NCBI GenBank assembly: GCA_045599645.1
Contig: JAZRWI010000019.1
Span: forward strand, 28,197 to 92,196
Length of the DNA: 64,000 bases
From: RUG334 sp045599645
GTDB lineage: Bacteria > Muiribacteriota > Ozemobacteria > Ozemobacterales > Ozemobacteraceae
Reading direction: 5' to 3'
Shown: piece by piece, positions 8,743-18,166 of the stretch
Position numbering within the stretch: the stretch's first letter is position 1
How the letters are laid out: the number at the start of each line of letters is the position of its first letter
Notes under the pieces: model-generated
What the model saw: the letters and a program-made list of their open reading frames with translations, nothing else
Database searches by the model: none
Told to the model about the DNA's origin: nothing
Program-made: the position numbers and the translations under genes

Positions 8743-9015
8743 ATGAATCAAAACGAAGCTGTTTTAAACGACAACGATCTGCGTAAGCTAGAAGCCGTTA
8801 TTAAAAACATAAAAGATCCTAATGCGCGTAAAAAGCTGGAAAATCTGCGATATAAGCTTCAGAAAAAGGTCAACAAACAGAAGGAAGCTACAGAAATACG
8901 CAACAAAAATCTTAAGACTGCGTATATCGTAGCAATACCTTTTGCAATCATATTTGCAGCTATAGGTGTCTATTATTTTCTTAAGAAAGAACACACACCT
9001 GAAAATCAAGCATAA
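8743..9015 (+). CDS. Small coiled-coil, C-terminally membrane-anchored protein
   Basis: A 90-residue protein. The first 55 residues are charged and helical (KKLENLRYKLQKKVNKQKEA) and probably form a coiled coil; residues 60-79 (AYIVAIPFAIIFAAIGVYYF) form one membrane helix with a short polar tail. AGGAG lies 8 nt before the ATG. It sits 24 nt after the TPR lipoprotein and may be co-expressed with it. No family is recognised. Confidence 0.7.
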   Translation: MNQNEAVLNDNDLRKLEAVIKNIKDPNARKKLENLRYKLQKKVNKQKEATEIRNKNLKTAYIVAIPFAIIFAAIGVYYFLKKEHTPENQA

Positions 9016-9025
9016 AAAAGCCCTC

Positions 9026-9054
9026 TTGATTGTTGGGCTTAATTATGATACAAT
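9026..9054 (+). promoter_or_regulatory. Promoter of tRNA-Gln
   Basis: TTGATT at 9026-9031 and TACAAT at 9049-9054 are spaced by 17 bp, putting the start near 9061, 16 nt before the tRNA. The -35 lies in the loop of a weak hairpin (AAGCCC/GGGCTT, 9018-9040). Confidence 0.55.
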
Positions 9055-9076
9055 CGCACAATCACCTAGTGATTAT

Positions 9077-9148
9077 TGGGGTGTAGCCAAGCGGTAAGGC
9101 ACCTGCCTTTGGAGCAGGCATTCGCTGGTTCGAATCCAACCACCCCAG
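9077..9148 (+). tRNA. tRNA-Gln (anticodon TTG)
   Basis: All four arms fold. The acceptor TGGGGTG pairs with CACCCCA, the anticodon arm CCTGC/GCAGG encloses CTTTGGA, and the T-loop is GGTTCGAATCC. Anticodon TTG reads CAA. It starts with the weak U1-A72 pair typical of glutamine tRNAs. The 3' CCA is not encoded; the discriminator is G. Confidence 0.96.
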
Positions 9149-9151
9149 TTT

Positions 9152-9183
9152 AAAAAAGCCACGATATTTATCGTGGCTTTTTT
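9152..9183. terminator. Bidirectional intrinsic terminator after tRNA-Gln
   Basis: GCCACGA (9158-9164) pairs with TCGTGGC (9171-9177), flanked by six A before and six T after. It can serve tRNA-Gln on the plus strand and the converging lipoprotein gene on the minus strand. Confidence 0.85.
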
Positions 9184-9186
9184 AAT

Positions 9187-11856
9187 TTAGTATTGTAGTT
9201 GTTCTGTAGAGTAATAAATTACCCAGGTCTTAAAGATACCAGCGTCTGGCTTTGAAATGATTTCAAATTCCAAATCGCCCCAGTTACCGCCATTGTATGC
9301 TAGAACAGAGCAACCGAAGCCAGGAATCTGGTAAGCAACCTTATTAACAGGTGTTTCAGAAAGAGATTTGCCTCTCAAGCCGGTTACACCACCTGCACGA
9401 AGATTCAGGCTATTGAATTTGTATTTGTTTTCCTTATAGCCTGAGAATGAACTTGGCAAGCCAAGATCATCACAATACATGGCCATGCAGAAATCGTTGA
9501 AGAAATCGCTAAGTCCGCTGCAAGAAGGATTAGCCTCTGGAAGAATATTCATTTCAATGTCTTCGAGTCCCTTCTTAACATTGGAAATCTGGCCACTTTC
9601 AAGCAATTTGATGGTATCATCGCCTTTGCAGCGGTCACACAGATATTGCGCAAACAGATACTGCATTCCGTAGTTGCCATCTGTTAATGTTTCAGGCCAT
9701 GAATCCAGTCTTGTCTTTTCCGGGTTAGAAAGATAATACTTAACTCTCTGAACATCTAATCTATTGCCGCTAACAAAGCCTCTGCCAGATTCCTCACGCG
9801 CCATCATGGAAAGTCCCGCAGACTGCCAGTCTGTTCCGTAATAAGCTACCTTTGCCGGATCCCAGCGCTGGTTATAATAGAACATCTGATGAAGTGCATA
9901 GCATAATTCAGCATGAAATTCTTCCGGATCAGACCCATATTTATTCGGGCTGGCAAATATTATTTCTGTGCCATTGGTATTTACCTGCTGCAGATTTTTA
10001 TCTCTTGAATCGAAGTAAGCAGCCTTGTCTGGCTTATTATCAACCTTGTCTGTCAGGAATATTACTATTCTATCCTGAGCGTCCACATTACCTTCCGGAG
10101 GAGTCAGAACACCAAATCTAGTCTTTATAGAATCATAGGTCTTATCAAATTCCTCGGCAATGCTGACACAGGTTTCCCTGGTAAAGGTTGCCAGACTTTC
10201 TTCCAGATATACAAGAGCATGAGTGCTTGAAGCGCCGATAATACCTGTTTGCTCGATATCATTAGCTGCATCATATGGAGAAGAGGATGTAAAATCGCGG
10301 ACAAAAACCGTGATTGTATCGGAAGCCGGTTCAACCATAGAAGCCCTTGTGCTTACAGAAGGCTTTACAACAGGTGCATAGGCACTATTAAAGGAAGTTC
10401 CCGAAATGCTCTGTGGAGTAAATCTTGCAGCATATTCAGAGGCACGGACACTTGTTGGTAAGGTTGGCACAGCAACTGTGTTCCCACCAAGATATGCAGA
10501 AACAACATAATAGTAGTAATCGTCATTGAATACCTGGGTATTAGGCCCTGAAAGAGTGCTTACAAAGGCAATGACGTCAGTTGGCTTAAGCTGTGCAATC
10601 TTCAGTTTGTTGCCACGTAATATGGTTGAAAGATCGTAAATACCATAATCAGTGATCGAAGTATCAACATTGTTGTAAGCAGTATAATTCAAAGGATTAC
10701 TTAAGGCATTATTAACCTGAACCTTTACTTCAGAGGTTGTTCCAGCAGCAATAATACTATTGCTTGGAGCATTGAAGGTTACAGATGTATCTGTAAGACC
10801 AGTAATATCAGATGGACTTACCTCATAATTTCCGACAAAAATCTTGAAAATAGACATGTTGGTGCCAAAATTGTAGCCATAAAGAGTTATTGGCACACCG
10901 GGAACAGAGCGCATTGGTGATATGTGCACAAGCTTAGGCGCTACAGTTACAACAGCTGTGCCAACGCCTTCAATGGCATATTGTCCCACATCAACAAGCT
11001 TCATGCTCAGATTACCTGTTCTAGCGTCTGCAGGAAGAACAATCTTTACATTATATATGGAAGAATCATCTTCAATAGTATGGCAATCCAAACCATTGAG
11101 CTGGAATTTATTACGACTATAAATAGGGCTGAAGTTGCGTCCGTTAACAACTATTGTCTGGCCACCGCTTGCTATATCAGGATGAACACCTAATATAACA
11201 GGTCTGGCAATAAATGTTACAGGATTCAGTTCCTTCGAGGTTTCACCGTTGATAATAACCTTTACAGGGCCTGTTTCTACTCTGTTTGGAAGAGTAACCC
11301 TGATTCTGCCGTCATTTGTAGAGTTCCAGTCTACAATCTGTGCATCCACACCATTAAAGGTTACTCTGCCGGCACTTCTGCCACAGCCTGAACAAAGAAT
11401 AGTTACAACATCTCCATCGGTGCCCCAGTTCGGATTCAGGGAAAGCACCTGAAAATCAGAAGAATATTGATTAGTAGCATAGCTTAACTTAAAATTAACG
11501 TCTTCTGTGACTTTACCAGTGTATACTCGCACTTCAGACCTTGAAACAGCATTATATCCCTGTAGTCTGACTGTTACAGTATGATCGCCGGCAGGGATTC
11601 CTTCCAGCAGATATGCGCCATCGCTTGCTGTTACAGCCTGGCACTGATATGCCTCAACAATGGCCCCGGAAAGGCCAAGTCCAGTATCATCTGCGGTTAC
11701 CGTGCCCTTGATTTTACCAACAGAATACTCATCATAAGAATAAGCAGAGCCTTGGCTCAAGATTTTTTGGGACGACGTGCCCCCGCATCCTGATAAAAAT
11801 ATCAGAAAAATAAAAATATAAGCTATAGCTATTGATTTTAGTACTTTATTATTCAT
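9187..11856 (-). CDS. IPT/TIG-domain lipoprotein with degenerate M30-like peptidase domain
   Basis: An 889-residue lipoprotein (LSGC, lipidated Cys24). A carboxypeptidase-regulatory-like domain (GTVTADDTGLGLSGAIVEAY, about 48-120) is followed by at least three IPT/TIG Ig-like domains to about residue 400. The C-terminal third has the layout of M30 (hyicolysin-like) peptidases: a start resembling ETCVSIAEEFDKTYDSIKTR, then a YNQR stretch, GLSMMAREESG and LFAQYLCDRC. The expected HEFQH zinc motif before YNQ reads YALHQ, and the usual NEGLS glutamate reads SAGLS. All zinc ligands and the catalytic Glu appear lost, so it is probably a binding rather than cleaving surface protein. The M30 relationship is inferred from motif order. 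Confidence 0.8.
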   Translation of the reverse strand: MNNKVLKSIAIAYIFIFLIFLSGCGGTSSQKILSQGSAYSYDEYSVGKIKGTVTADDTGLGLSGAIVEAYQCQAVTASDGAYLLEGIPAGDHTVTVRLQGYNAVSRSEVRVYTGKVTEDVNFKLSYATNQYSSDFQVLSLNPNWGTDGDVVTILCSGCGRSAGRVTFNGVDAQIVDWNSTNDGRIRVTLPNRVETGPVKVIINGETSKELNPVTFIARPVILGVHPDIASGGQTIVVNGRNFSPIYSRNKFQLNGLDCHTIEDDSSIYNVKIVLPADARTGNLSMKLVDVGQYAIEGVGTAVVTVAPKLVHISPMRSVPGVPITLYGYNFGTNMSIFKIFVGNYEVSPSDITGLTDTSVTFNAPSNSIIAAGTTSEVKVQVNNALSNPLNYTAYNNVDTSITDYGIYDLSTILRGNKLKIAQLKPTDVIAFVSTLSGPNTQVFNDDYYYYVVSAYLGGNTVAVPTLPTSVRASEYAARFTPQSISGTSFNSAYAPVVKPSVSTRASMVEPASDTITVFVRDFTSSSPYDAANDIEQTGIIGASSTHALVYLEESLATFTRETCVSIAEEFDKTYDSIKTRFGVLTPPEGNVDAQDRIVIFLTDKVDNKPDKAAYFDSRDKNLQQVNTNGTEIIFASPNKYGSDPEEFHAELCYALHQMFYYNQRWDPAKVAYYGTDWQSAGLSMMAREESGRGFVSGNRLDVQRVKYYLSNPEKTRLDSWPETLTDGNYGMQYLFAQYLCDRCKGDDTIKLLESGQISNVKKGLEDIEMNILPEANPSCSGLSDFFNDFCMAMYCDDLGLPSSFSGYKENKYKFNSLNLRAGGVTGLRGKSLSETPVNKVAYQIPGFGCSVLAYNGGNWGDLEFEIISKPDAGIFKTWVIYYSTEQLQY

Positions 11857-11867
11857 ATAATGTTACA

Positions 11868-11908
11868 TTAACACATACTAGATTAAACTGCAAAATAGTG
11901 TGTGTTAA
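11868..11908. promoter_or_regulatory. Inverted repeat in the divergent promoter region
   Basis: TTAACACATACTA (11868-11880) and TAGTGTGTGTTAA (11896-11908) form a 13-bp inverted repeat with one mismatch and a 15-nt spacer; a third TTAACACA half-site lies at 11939-11946. The site is just upstream of the minus-strand lipoprotein start (11856) and in the leader of the divergent giant Ig-like gene (12068), so it is a plausible shared operator. The rest of 11857-12067 shows only AT-rich sequence and the AGGAG ribosome-binding site at 12056-12060. Confidence 0.5.
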
Positions 11909-12067
11909 ATGTGCATAAAAATTCCTCATCTTTGTTGATTAACACAGAAGGCACGAGAGAGAAATAAAAATAAAATGTGTTTTTCTGTTAAGAAAATTGG
12001 ACAATCTGCCGATTCTTAAGGGTGAGAAATATATAAATGCCCGTTTTAGGCGAACAGGAGACAAACA

Positions 12068-15000
12068 ATGAGGCAGACTAATGTAATTAGACTTTGCCGC
12101 GACAGAATGAAGCTTATGCTTTGCGTAATGCTGGTTTTATTCAGCTGCATCAGCGCAACCCTTCATGCTGACGTGTCAAACGTTGCTGTAAACACCTCTT
12201 TTTCTGGTGGAAGCAACAAAATCAATGGCTCAGGCTATGTAAAACTTGATGTTACATGGCAAGGCGATTCACCAAGCTTCACAGCAAAGTATAAGGTCAA
12301 TGGTAATATTGTTGCCAATGAAAGTGCTATTACTGGCAATTCAGCAACCACACAAATATCTGCAGCCACTATCGGTGATACCGGTGGAAGTGCAGTTACC
12401 ATTCAAGTACAGATCGTAGACAGCGCCGGCAAATCCGCAGAAGCTTCAAGCCAGGGTGTAATAGTAGATACCAGGGCTCCAGTTCTTTCTGCAACAATCA
12501 CTAATGGTCCAACCTTCTCTCAAAACTCCTCTGTTCGCATTCAAATTACTAGTGATAAAGAAGTAAACGCACCAACAGTAACCTGTAATGGTGTTTCTGC
12601 TACAATGGAAGGCAGCGTAAGCGTAGGCACAAGCTTCGTTTATAACCTCCAGCTTTCTAGTTCATTTCCAAACGGGTCATACAATGTAAGCATTACAGCT
12701 AAGGATACTACCGAACCAGCAAGTGGTGCCAATAGTGGCAGCGCAACTGTCGGCTTCAAGGTAGGCACTTCAGTTACCGGTTCAACCAGCATTGACGGTG
12801 CAAATCCTGGTTCTCCAACCAATGCACCCAGTGTTACATTCACCGGTTCTGCACCTTCAGGAGTAGCCAAGATAACATTGTTAGACGGCACTTCAGAAGT
12901 AAGCTCAATCAATACCAGTGATACAAGCTGGACCATGACTATCGCTCCTGCAGAAGGAAGCCATAGCTATGTTGCAGTCAGCTACGATTCCCTTAATCAG
13001 GAAATTTCCAGAAGCTCTGCTTTCCAGTTTATAGCAGATAGAACTGCTCCAAATCCTCCAACAGTATCACAGGAAGGTATTCCAGCACAGACTAATGCTA
13101 CCTCTCAAACCTTTACAGTAAATGTGGAAGGCTTCTCAACTGAAGTTTCTACTCCGGTTTACTTACAGGCTTATAACAACGGTAGCGCAGTAGGAACCAA
13201 ATACAATGTTACTACCTCCGGCAGTCCGATCAACGCGGTTGTTCCACTGTCTGAAGGCAATAACAGCATTTATTTCCAGACCGAAGACGGTGCTGGCAAC
13301 AAATCAGCCAACAGCGAAACCATCAATATCCAGAAGAGCGGTTCATCAAGCGTAAGCGTATCAAGCACAATGGTTGATACCTATTCTGTTCCTGCTCCAA
13401 CAACTTCAATGATGGGCGCAGGCTCTCACAGCCTTACTGTAAACTTCAACCAGGCAGTAGGTGACACTATTCCAACAGTCACTATTACCTGCGGTGGTGG
13501 TGCAACTCTCAGTGCCAACGGCTCCTGGAGCAGCAACACACAGTTCACTGCTAACTTCACTGTTCCAGCTAATGGCGGTGCAAGCTTTGACGGAGCTGCA
13601 ACAATCGTTGTCACTGGTGCAAAAGACCCATATGGCAATGTTGTTCCGGAATACAGTTCCCCAGCAGCCTTCTCAATCGATAGCTCAGCACCAATATCAA
13701 CAATCTCTGGCGAACCAAACATTTACGTATCAGCAACAAATCAGAGTGTCACACTGAACGGCACCGTTAATGACGGCGAAGGTTCCGGTGTTGATTACAT
13801 GAAATTAATCGTTACTGATGCAGCAGGCACCGAAACAGTTACCAACGTTCCATTACAGACTGGCGCACAGTCTCCCTGGAGCTACAACTTCAATGCCAGC
13901 AGTCTGGCAGCCGGTGAATACACTCTTGTAACATCTGCAGTCGACAGAGCTCTCCCACAGGGCAACGTCGAAAACTATGGCGGAAAAGCAAGCGTAAAGA
14001 TCATTGTTGATACCACAGCACCAGTTATTTCCCGCGTCAGCATCAACAACACAGGTATTGATATACCAGACGGAATGGTTATCGCAAGCGATGTAACCAG
14101 AATCGTTGCTGTAGCAACCGAAGATGGTTCTGGTCTTGACTTTAACAGTTCAAGCTTCGTCCTCACACTTACTGGTCCGACAGGCATTGCTATTACTGGT
14201 GAAAAGACCAATAACGGCAACGATACCATGTATTTCGACTTTCCTACTCTGACTGAAGCCGGTGATTATACCGTAACCTTCACTCCAATAGATAAAGCCG
14301 GTAATGCAGCAGAATCAGTAACAAAGAAATTCACAATCAACAAGTCAGCTCCTGACACTGTCGAATTCAGTCCAACCAGCTATGCAGTAGCTAACCAGAC
14401 TGAAGAAAACCTCGCCAGCAGCCAGGTTAAAGCTGTTCTTTCCTCCAGCGCCGGTATTACACCAAGCTATAATACTTCAACAATTTCCGTAAGATACAAC
14501 GGCAATGAAGTCGGTAGCAAGCAGTTCAGTGAAGAAGCCCTTATTGCCAAGATTCATGATGGTAACATCAAAACAGATGGTAGCCATGATGGTAGCTACT
14601 ACGTAACAGTAGTTCCACATTCAAGCACAGGCATTACAGGTGCTGCAATATCAAGCAGCTTCATCTATGATACCAAATCACCTGTTGTTACAGAATCTTC
14701 ACCATCTATCAAAGATGCTGAAACCTGGTTCGGTACCAACACAAGCAGATTCACACTGACTGTATCAGACGCTCCAAAAGACATTCTGGAAAACTATAGC
14801 GGTCAGTATCCGGAAGATGCTGTTGTAGCTCAGCCAGGTGATACAAGCTGGTATAACAGCAGTGGTTCTGGTGTAAACTATGACGTCAGCAGTTTCTCTT
14901 GGACTATGGCTGACCAGACCTCTCCATCCTTCTATCGTGATGGTAGCAAGATGGTAGTAACAGCCCCAAGCGCTCCAGCATCAGCCGGAGAATCAGACCC

Positions 15001-17380
15001 AGGTGTTATGGATGTTGCAGTTAACATCGTCCTCGCCGACAATGTAACAGTAGGAACTACTGTTCCAAACATGACTACAATAGCCAGAACCTATAAATTC
15101 GACTACATGGCTCCAAAGATTAACATCACAACAACCAATGGCGCCAAGTATTGTAAGAATCTTTTAAAAGTAAAGGCAAATGCTGAAGATCAAGGTACTG
15201 ATCAAAATCTTCAGGTTACCAAGATTGAATACAGTGAAGACGGTGTTAACTGGAATCCACTTACAGTAACCGGTTTGCCGGCTAAATCAGCTGACTTCAC
15301 TCTTGAACTTGACATCGCCAACAAGGAAGAAAAGACTTATTCTATCCAGTTCAGAGCTGTTGACCGTGCAGGTAATACATCCACACCAAAGGCTTTCAGC
15401 TATACTATTGATAGAACAGGCCCAAGCGCTCCAGAGCTTACTATCCCATTGGCCGACTACACTGTTAATAAGCGCAGTCAGACCTTCAAATGGGCAGCCA
15501 GCAATGGTGCAACAACCTATGTATTCCAGGTTTCTGACGATTCCTCCTTCAATAATGTTCTCAACTCTATTACAAGCACTGATTATCCATCACTGAAGGG
15601 CACAATAACCAGTACAACTGATGGTTCATTCGGTCTTCCAAAGGATGGGAACTTCTATTGGAGAGTAGCTGCTATTGAAAAGTGTGAAGATGGTTATAAC
15701 CTCAGCGATTGGTCTACAACCCGCAGAGTAATCGTAGATAGCGTTAAGCCATATATCCTTTCAGTATCACCTTCTCCAAGCAGTTCTAACACTGTATCAA
15801 CCGGTATGGTAACCTTTACCATCAGATTCAGTGAAACTCTTGATGCAACAACAGATATCTCAGCTACCTTGACCTCCGCTGGTGGTCAGGTAATGAAGAT
15901 AGAAAAAATCAGCTGCACCGGTGATACCTGGACAGGCACCACTGTTATTCCAAAAAATAACAGCGCATTATATGACGGAAACGCAATAATCTCTGTTCAG
16001 GGTGCAAAAGACCTTGCTGGTAACACCATGGCCATAGATACAACACATACAATTGTTGTAAATACAGGTCCATCCTTCACCACCAAGCTGTTCTCTAACC
16101 CGGCCAATGAATACGAAATAACCATTCTGACCAGAGCCAGTGAATCTTTGCAGAGCGCTCCAAGCGTATATGTAAAGCAGAATTCAGTAAAGACTCCGGT
16201 TACAATGAATTTCCTTAAGGATCGTTTCTATTCAGGCTCTTATAAGATTGACAAGGAAAATCCTGGTAAAGCCTACATAACCCTTTCAGGCACAGACCTC
16301 TATGGTATGGTAGGCAACAGCACTGTTGAATTCACAATTGCAGATGTTAACGCATCTTCAAGATTGAGCGTCACCAGCTCTACAGGCCGTTCAAGCCTCA
16401 AAGCTGCTGAAGGTTCAACAAACTCTCCGACATCAATCTTCATAATTGATAGAGAAATGCTTGAATCTCCATTCATCCCGGACAAAACCATCAGCTCTTC
16501 AGTAAGAGCCAGTGCAGGCATCAGAGCTTCTGCAACAGGCAAAGAAAAGAATTCTGAACTTGTTGGTGTTCTCGGCCTTGACCAAATTGGTCCAAGCAGC
16601 ACCAAGCTCAAGAAATGCATGCTCTATACTGCTGATGTTAACGGCGAAGTAATCACAGCTAACCCAGAAAAGGTAAGCATCTACCGTCAGGATTCTAACG
16701 GCAAATGGATTTACCAGGGCGGTTCTCTTAAGGATTACAAGATCTCTGCTCAGCTTACAGGTCTTGGTCGTCTAGCCCTCATGGTTGACGAAACATCACC
16801 AAGAATGAGTTCAATCTCACCTGCAAATCTTGAAAAGCTTGATACTAACAGACCAGAAATCAAAGGTCAGTTTGTTGATAATGGTTCCGGTCTCGAAGCA
16901 GATTCCTTCAAGCTTTATATCGATGACCTCCAGGTTAATGATGTAATCCTTGAACGCGACGGCAGCTTCAAATATCAGGTTAAGCAGAGTCTTAAAGCTG
17001 GTAAGCATCAGATTGTATGTGAAGTTAAGGACAAAGTTGGGAACAGCTTCAGAAAAGCACTTGATTTCACTGCTCCAACCGAACTTAATATTGGTGAATT
17101 CCAGGCTTATCCAAGCCCGGCCAGAGGAAACCACATTTACTTCGGATACAATTTCGGTGCTGCTCCAGAAAGCGTAAGCCTTAAGATTTATGACTCAGCC
17201 GGTCATATTGTTGCCAAGTTCGGCAAAGACGAATTTGACAGAAGAACAGGTAAAGTCCTTTGGGATCTTACCAATCGTAAAGGCAACCGCGTAGCCAACG
17301 GCACATACCTCTATAGATTAGAAGTATCAGCCAATGGTCAGAAGATTAACAAAAAAGGTAAATTCGCAGTATTGAGATAA
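12068..17380 (+). CDS. Giant exported Ig-like repeat protein with FlgD-like C-terminal domain
   Basis: A 1,770-residue protein with a Sec signal peptide (cleavage near LHA/DV). The mature protein is a string of bacterial Ig-like and cadherin-like beta-sandwich domains, recognisable from recurring VDTRAPVL, IDSSAPIS, VDTTAPVIS and IDRTGPSAP linkers followed by GNKSAN- or DRAGNTS-type strands. A fibronectin-like segment (PLADYTVNKRSQTFKW) lies near 1120. The last 90 residues (YPSPARG ... LKIYDSAGHIV ... GKVLWDLTNRKGNRVANGTY) form a FlgD Ig-like domain, which in other lineages is often the C-terminal sorting or anchoring module of secreted proteins. AGGAG lies 7 nt before the ATG. It probably forms a long surface fibre or adhesin. 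Confidence 0.85.
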   Translation: MRQTNVIRLCRDRMKLMLCVMLVLFSCISATLHADVSNVAVNTSFSGGSNKINGSGYVKLDVTWQGDSPSFTAKYKVNGNIVANESAITGNSATTQISAATIGDTGGSAVTIQVQIVDSAGKSAEASSQGVIVDTRAPVLSATITNGPTFSQNSSVRIQITSDKEVNAPTVTCNGVSATMEGSVSVGTSFVYNLQLSSSFPNGSYNVSITAKDTTEPASGANSGSATVGFKVGTSVTGSTSIDGANPGSPTNAPSVTFTGSAPSGVAKITLLDGTSEVSSINTSDTSWTMTIAPAEGSHSYVAVSYDSLNQEISRSSAFQFIADRTAPNPPTVSQEGIPAQTNATSQTFTVNVEGFSTEVSTPVYLQAYNNGSAVGTKYNVTTSGSPINAVVPLSEGNNSIYFQTEDGAGNKSANSETINIQKSGSSSVSVSSTMVDTYSVPAPTTSMMGAGSHSLTVNFNQAVGDTIPTVTITCGGGATLSANGSWSSNTQFTANFTVPANGGASFDGAATIVVTGAKDPYGNVVPEYSSPAAFSIDSSAPISTISGEPNIYVSATNQSVTLNGTVNDGEGSGVDYMKLIVTDAAGTETVTNVPLQTGAQSPWSYNFNASSLAAGEYTLVTSAVDRALPQGNVENYGGKASVKIIVDTTAPVISRVSINNTGIDIPDGMVIASDVTRIVAVATEDGSGLDFNSSSFVLTLTGPTGIAITGEKTNNGNDTMYFDFPTLTEAGDYTVTFTPIDKAGNAAESVTKKFTINKSAPDTVEFSPTSYAVANQTEENLASSQVKAVLSSSAGITPSYNTSTISVRYNGNEVGSKQFSEEALIAKIHDGNIKTDGSHDGSYYVTVVPHSSTGITGAAISSSFIYDTKSPVVTESSPSIKDAETWFGTNTSRFTLTVSDAPKDILENYSGQYPEDAVVAQPGDTSWYNSSGSGVNYDVSSFSWTMADQTSPSFYRDGSKMVVTAPSAPASAGESDPGVMDVAVNIVLADNVTVGTTVPNMTTIARTYKFDYMAPKINITTTNGAKYCKNLLKVKANAEDQGTDQNLQVTKIEYSEDGVNWNPLTVTGLPAKSADFTLELDIANKEEKTYSIQFRAVDRAGNTSTPKAFSYTIDRTGPSAPELTIPLADYTVNKRSQTFKWAASNGATTYVFQVSDDSSFNNVLNSITSTDYPSLKGTITSTTDGSFGLPKDGNFYWRVAAIEKCEDGYNLSDWSTTRRVIVDSVKPYILSVSPSPSSSNTVSTGMVTFTIRFSETLDATTDISATLTSAGGQVMKIEKISCTGDTWTGTTVIPKNNSALYDGNAIISVQGAKDLAGNTMAIDTTHTIVVNTGPSFTTKLFSNPANEYEITILTRASESLQSAPSVYVKQNSVKTPVTMNFLKDRFYSGSYKIDKENPGKAYITLSGTDLYGMVGNSTVEFTIADVNASSRLSVTSSTGRSSLKAAEGSTNSPTSIFIIDREMLESPFIPDKTISSSVRASAGIRASATGKEKNSELVGVLGLDQIGPSSTKLKKCMLYTADVNGEVITANPEKVSIYRQDSNGKWIYQGGSLKDYKISAQLTGLGRLALMVDETSPRMSSISPANLEKLDTNRPEIKGQFVDNGSGLEADSFKLYIDDLQVNDVILERDGSFKYQVKQSLKAGKHQIVCEVKDKVGNSFRKALDFTAPTELNIGEFQAYPSPARGNHIYFGYNFGAAPESVSLKIYDSAGHIVAKFGKDEFDRRTGKVLWDLTNRKGNRVANGTYLYRLEVSANGQKINKKGKFAVLR

Positions 17381-17396
17381 ACCTTGAAATAAAAGA

Positions 17397-17424
17397 GCCT
17401 TCCCATAACGGGGAGGCTTTTTTT
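17397..17424 (+). terminator. Intrinsic terminator of the Ig-like gene
   Basis: GCCTTCCC (17397-17404) pairs with GGGGAGGC (17410-17417, one G-T pair) over a 5-nt loop and is followed by seven T. Confidence 0.88.
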
Positions 17425-17485
17425 GTTATTAATTAATGAAGTAAACCTGCCGATAATCAAGATAGCTATAATTATCGGAGGCTTT

Positions 17486-18130
17486 ATGAAAAACCCATTA
17501 AAACTATTCATAATGCTACTTGCAGTAATTCCATTAGCTTTTGGAACTGTTGGCTGCAGCGGTGGCGGTGTAAACGGTGAAGGAACCGGCTCCTATGATA
17601 CCGGAACTCCAGTTGTCAGAGGTAGTTCTTCAAACGATACCGGTTGGGATTATATCTCAAAAGGTTCATATGAAAGCGCTATAAAATATTTTAACGACGT
17701 TCTCGCTGGTAGCCCGAATGAATCTGAAAAAGCTGAAGCCTACAATGGCATTGGCTGGGCAAAAGCCTATAACGGCCGCCTGAAGGATGGTATGAAATAC
17801 TTCATTATGGCTGCAGACTACTGTGATGACGCCAAGGTAGGTCTTGGCGCAGCTTATGTTCAAGAAGGCACCTTAGCTGACCTGGAAGAAGCTATTGAAG
17901 TTCTTTATGTTAAGCTTGGCCAGAGCAAACCACGCTTCAACTATATTCCAAACAGAGCCACTGGTATAAGCAATGCTGAAGTTCATGCTATGCTTGCTTA
18001 CTGCTTCGCAGCAACCGGTGATGCAGAAAAATCCCAGGAACAGCTTGATTACGCTAAGGAACTTGAACCAAACTACACTGGCAAAACTATTGCTCAACTC
18101 TTTGCTGCAATAGAATTCCTCAATAACTGA
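17486..18130 (+). CDS. Short TPR-like lipoprotein
   Basis: The start at 17486 is supported by GGAGG at 17477-17481; upstream in-frame codons overlap the terminator and are unlikely to be used. The 214-residue product has a lipoprotein signal (TVGC, Cys24) and a Gly/Ser/Thr-rich linker. Two or three TPR-like helical pairs follow (DYISKGSYESAIKYFNDVL, AYNGIGWAKAYNGRLKDGMK, AMLAYCFAATGDAEKSQEQL). It is probably a small periplasm-facing scaffold, expressed with the following lipoprotein gene (36 nt gap). Confidence 0.82.
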   Translation: MKNPLKLFIMLLAVIPLAFGTVGCSGGGVNGEGTGSYDTGTPVVRGSSSNDTGWDYISKGSYESAIKYFNDVLAGSPNESEKAEAYNGIGWAKAYNGRLKDGMKYFIMAADYCDDAKVGLGAAYVQEGTLADLEEAIEVLYVKLGQSKPRFNYIPNRATGISNAEVHAMLAYCFAATGDAEKSQEQLDYAKELEPNYTGKTIAQLFAAIEFLNN

Positions 18131-18166
18131 CAAAAGAAAAGAACAAACCGACATTCCGGAGGCATT

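Noticed and set aside
9018..9040. Hairpin AAGCCC/GGGCTT as terminator of the small membrane protein gene
   Set aside because: An 11-nt loop, a 6-bp stem and no T tract; it overlaps the tRNA promoter, which is the better interpretation.
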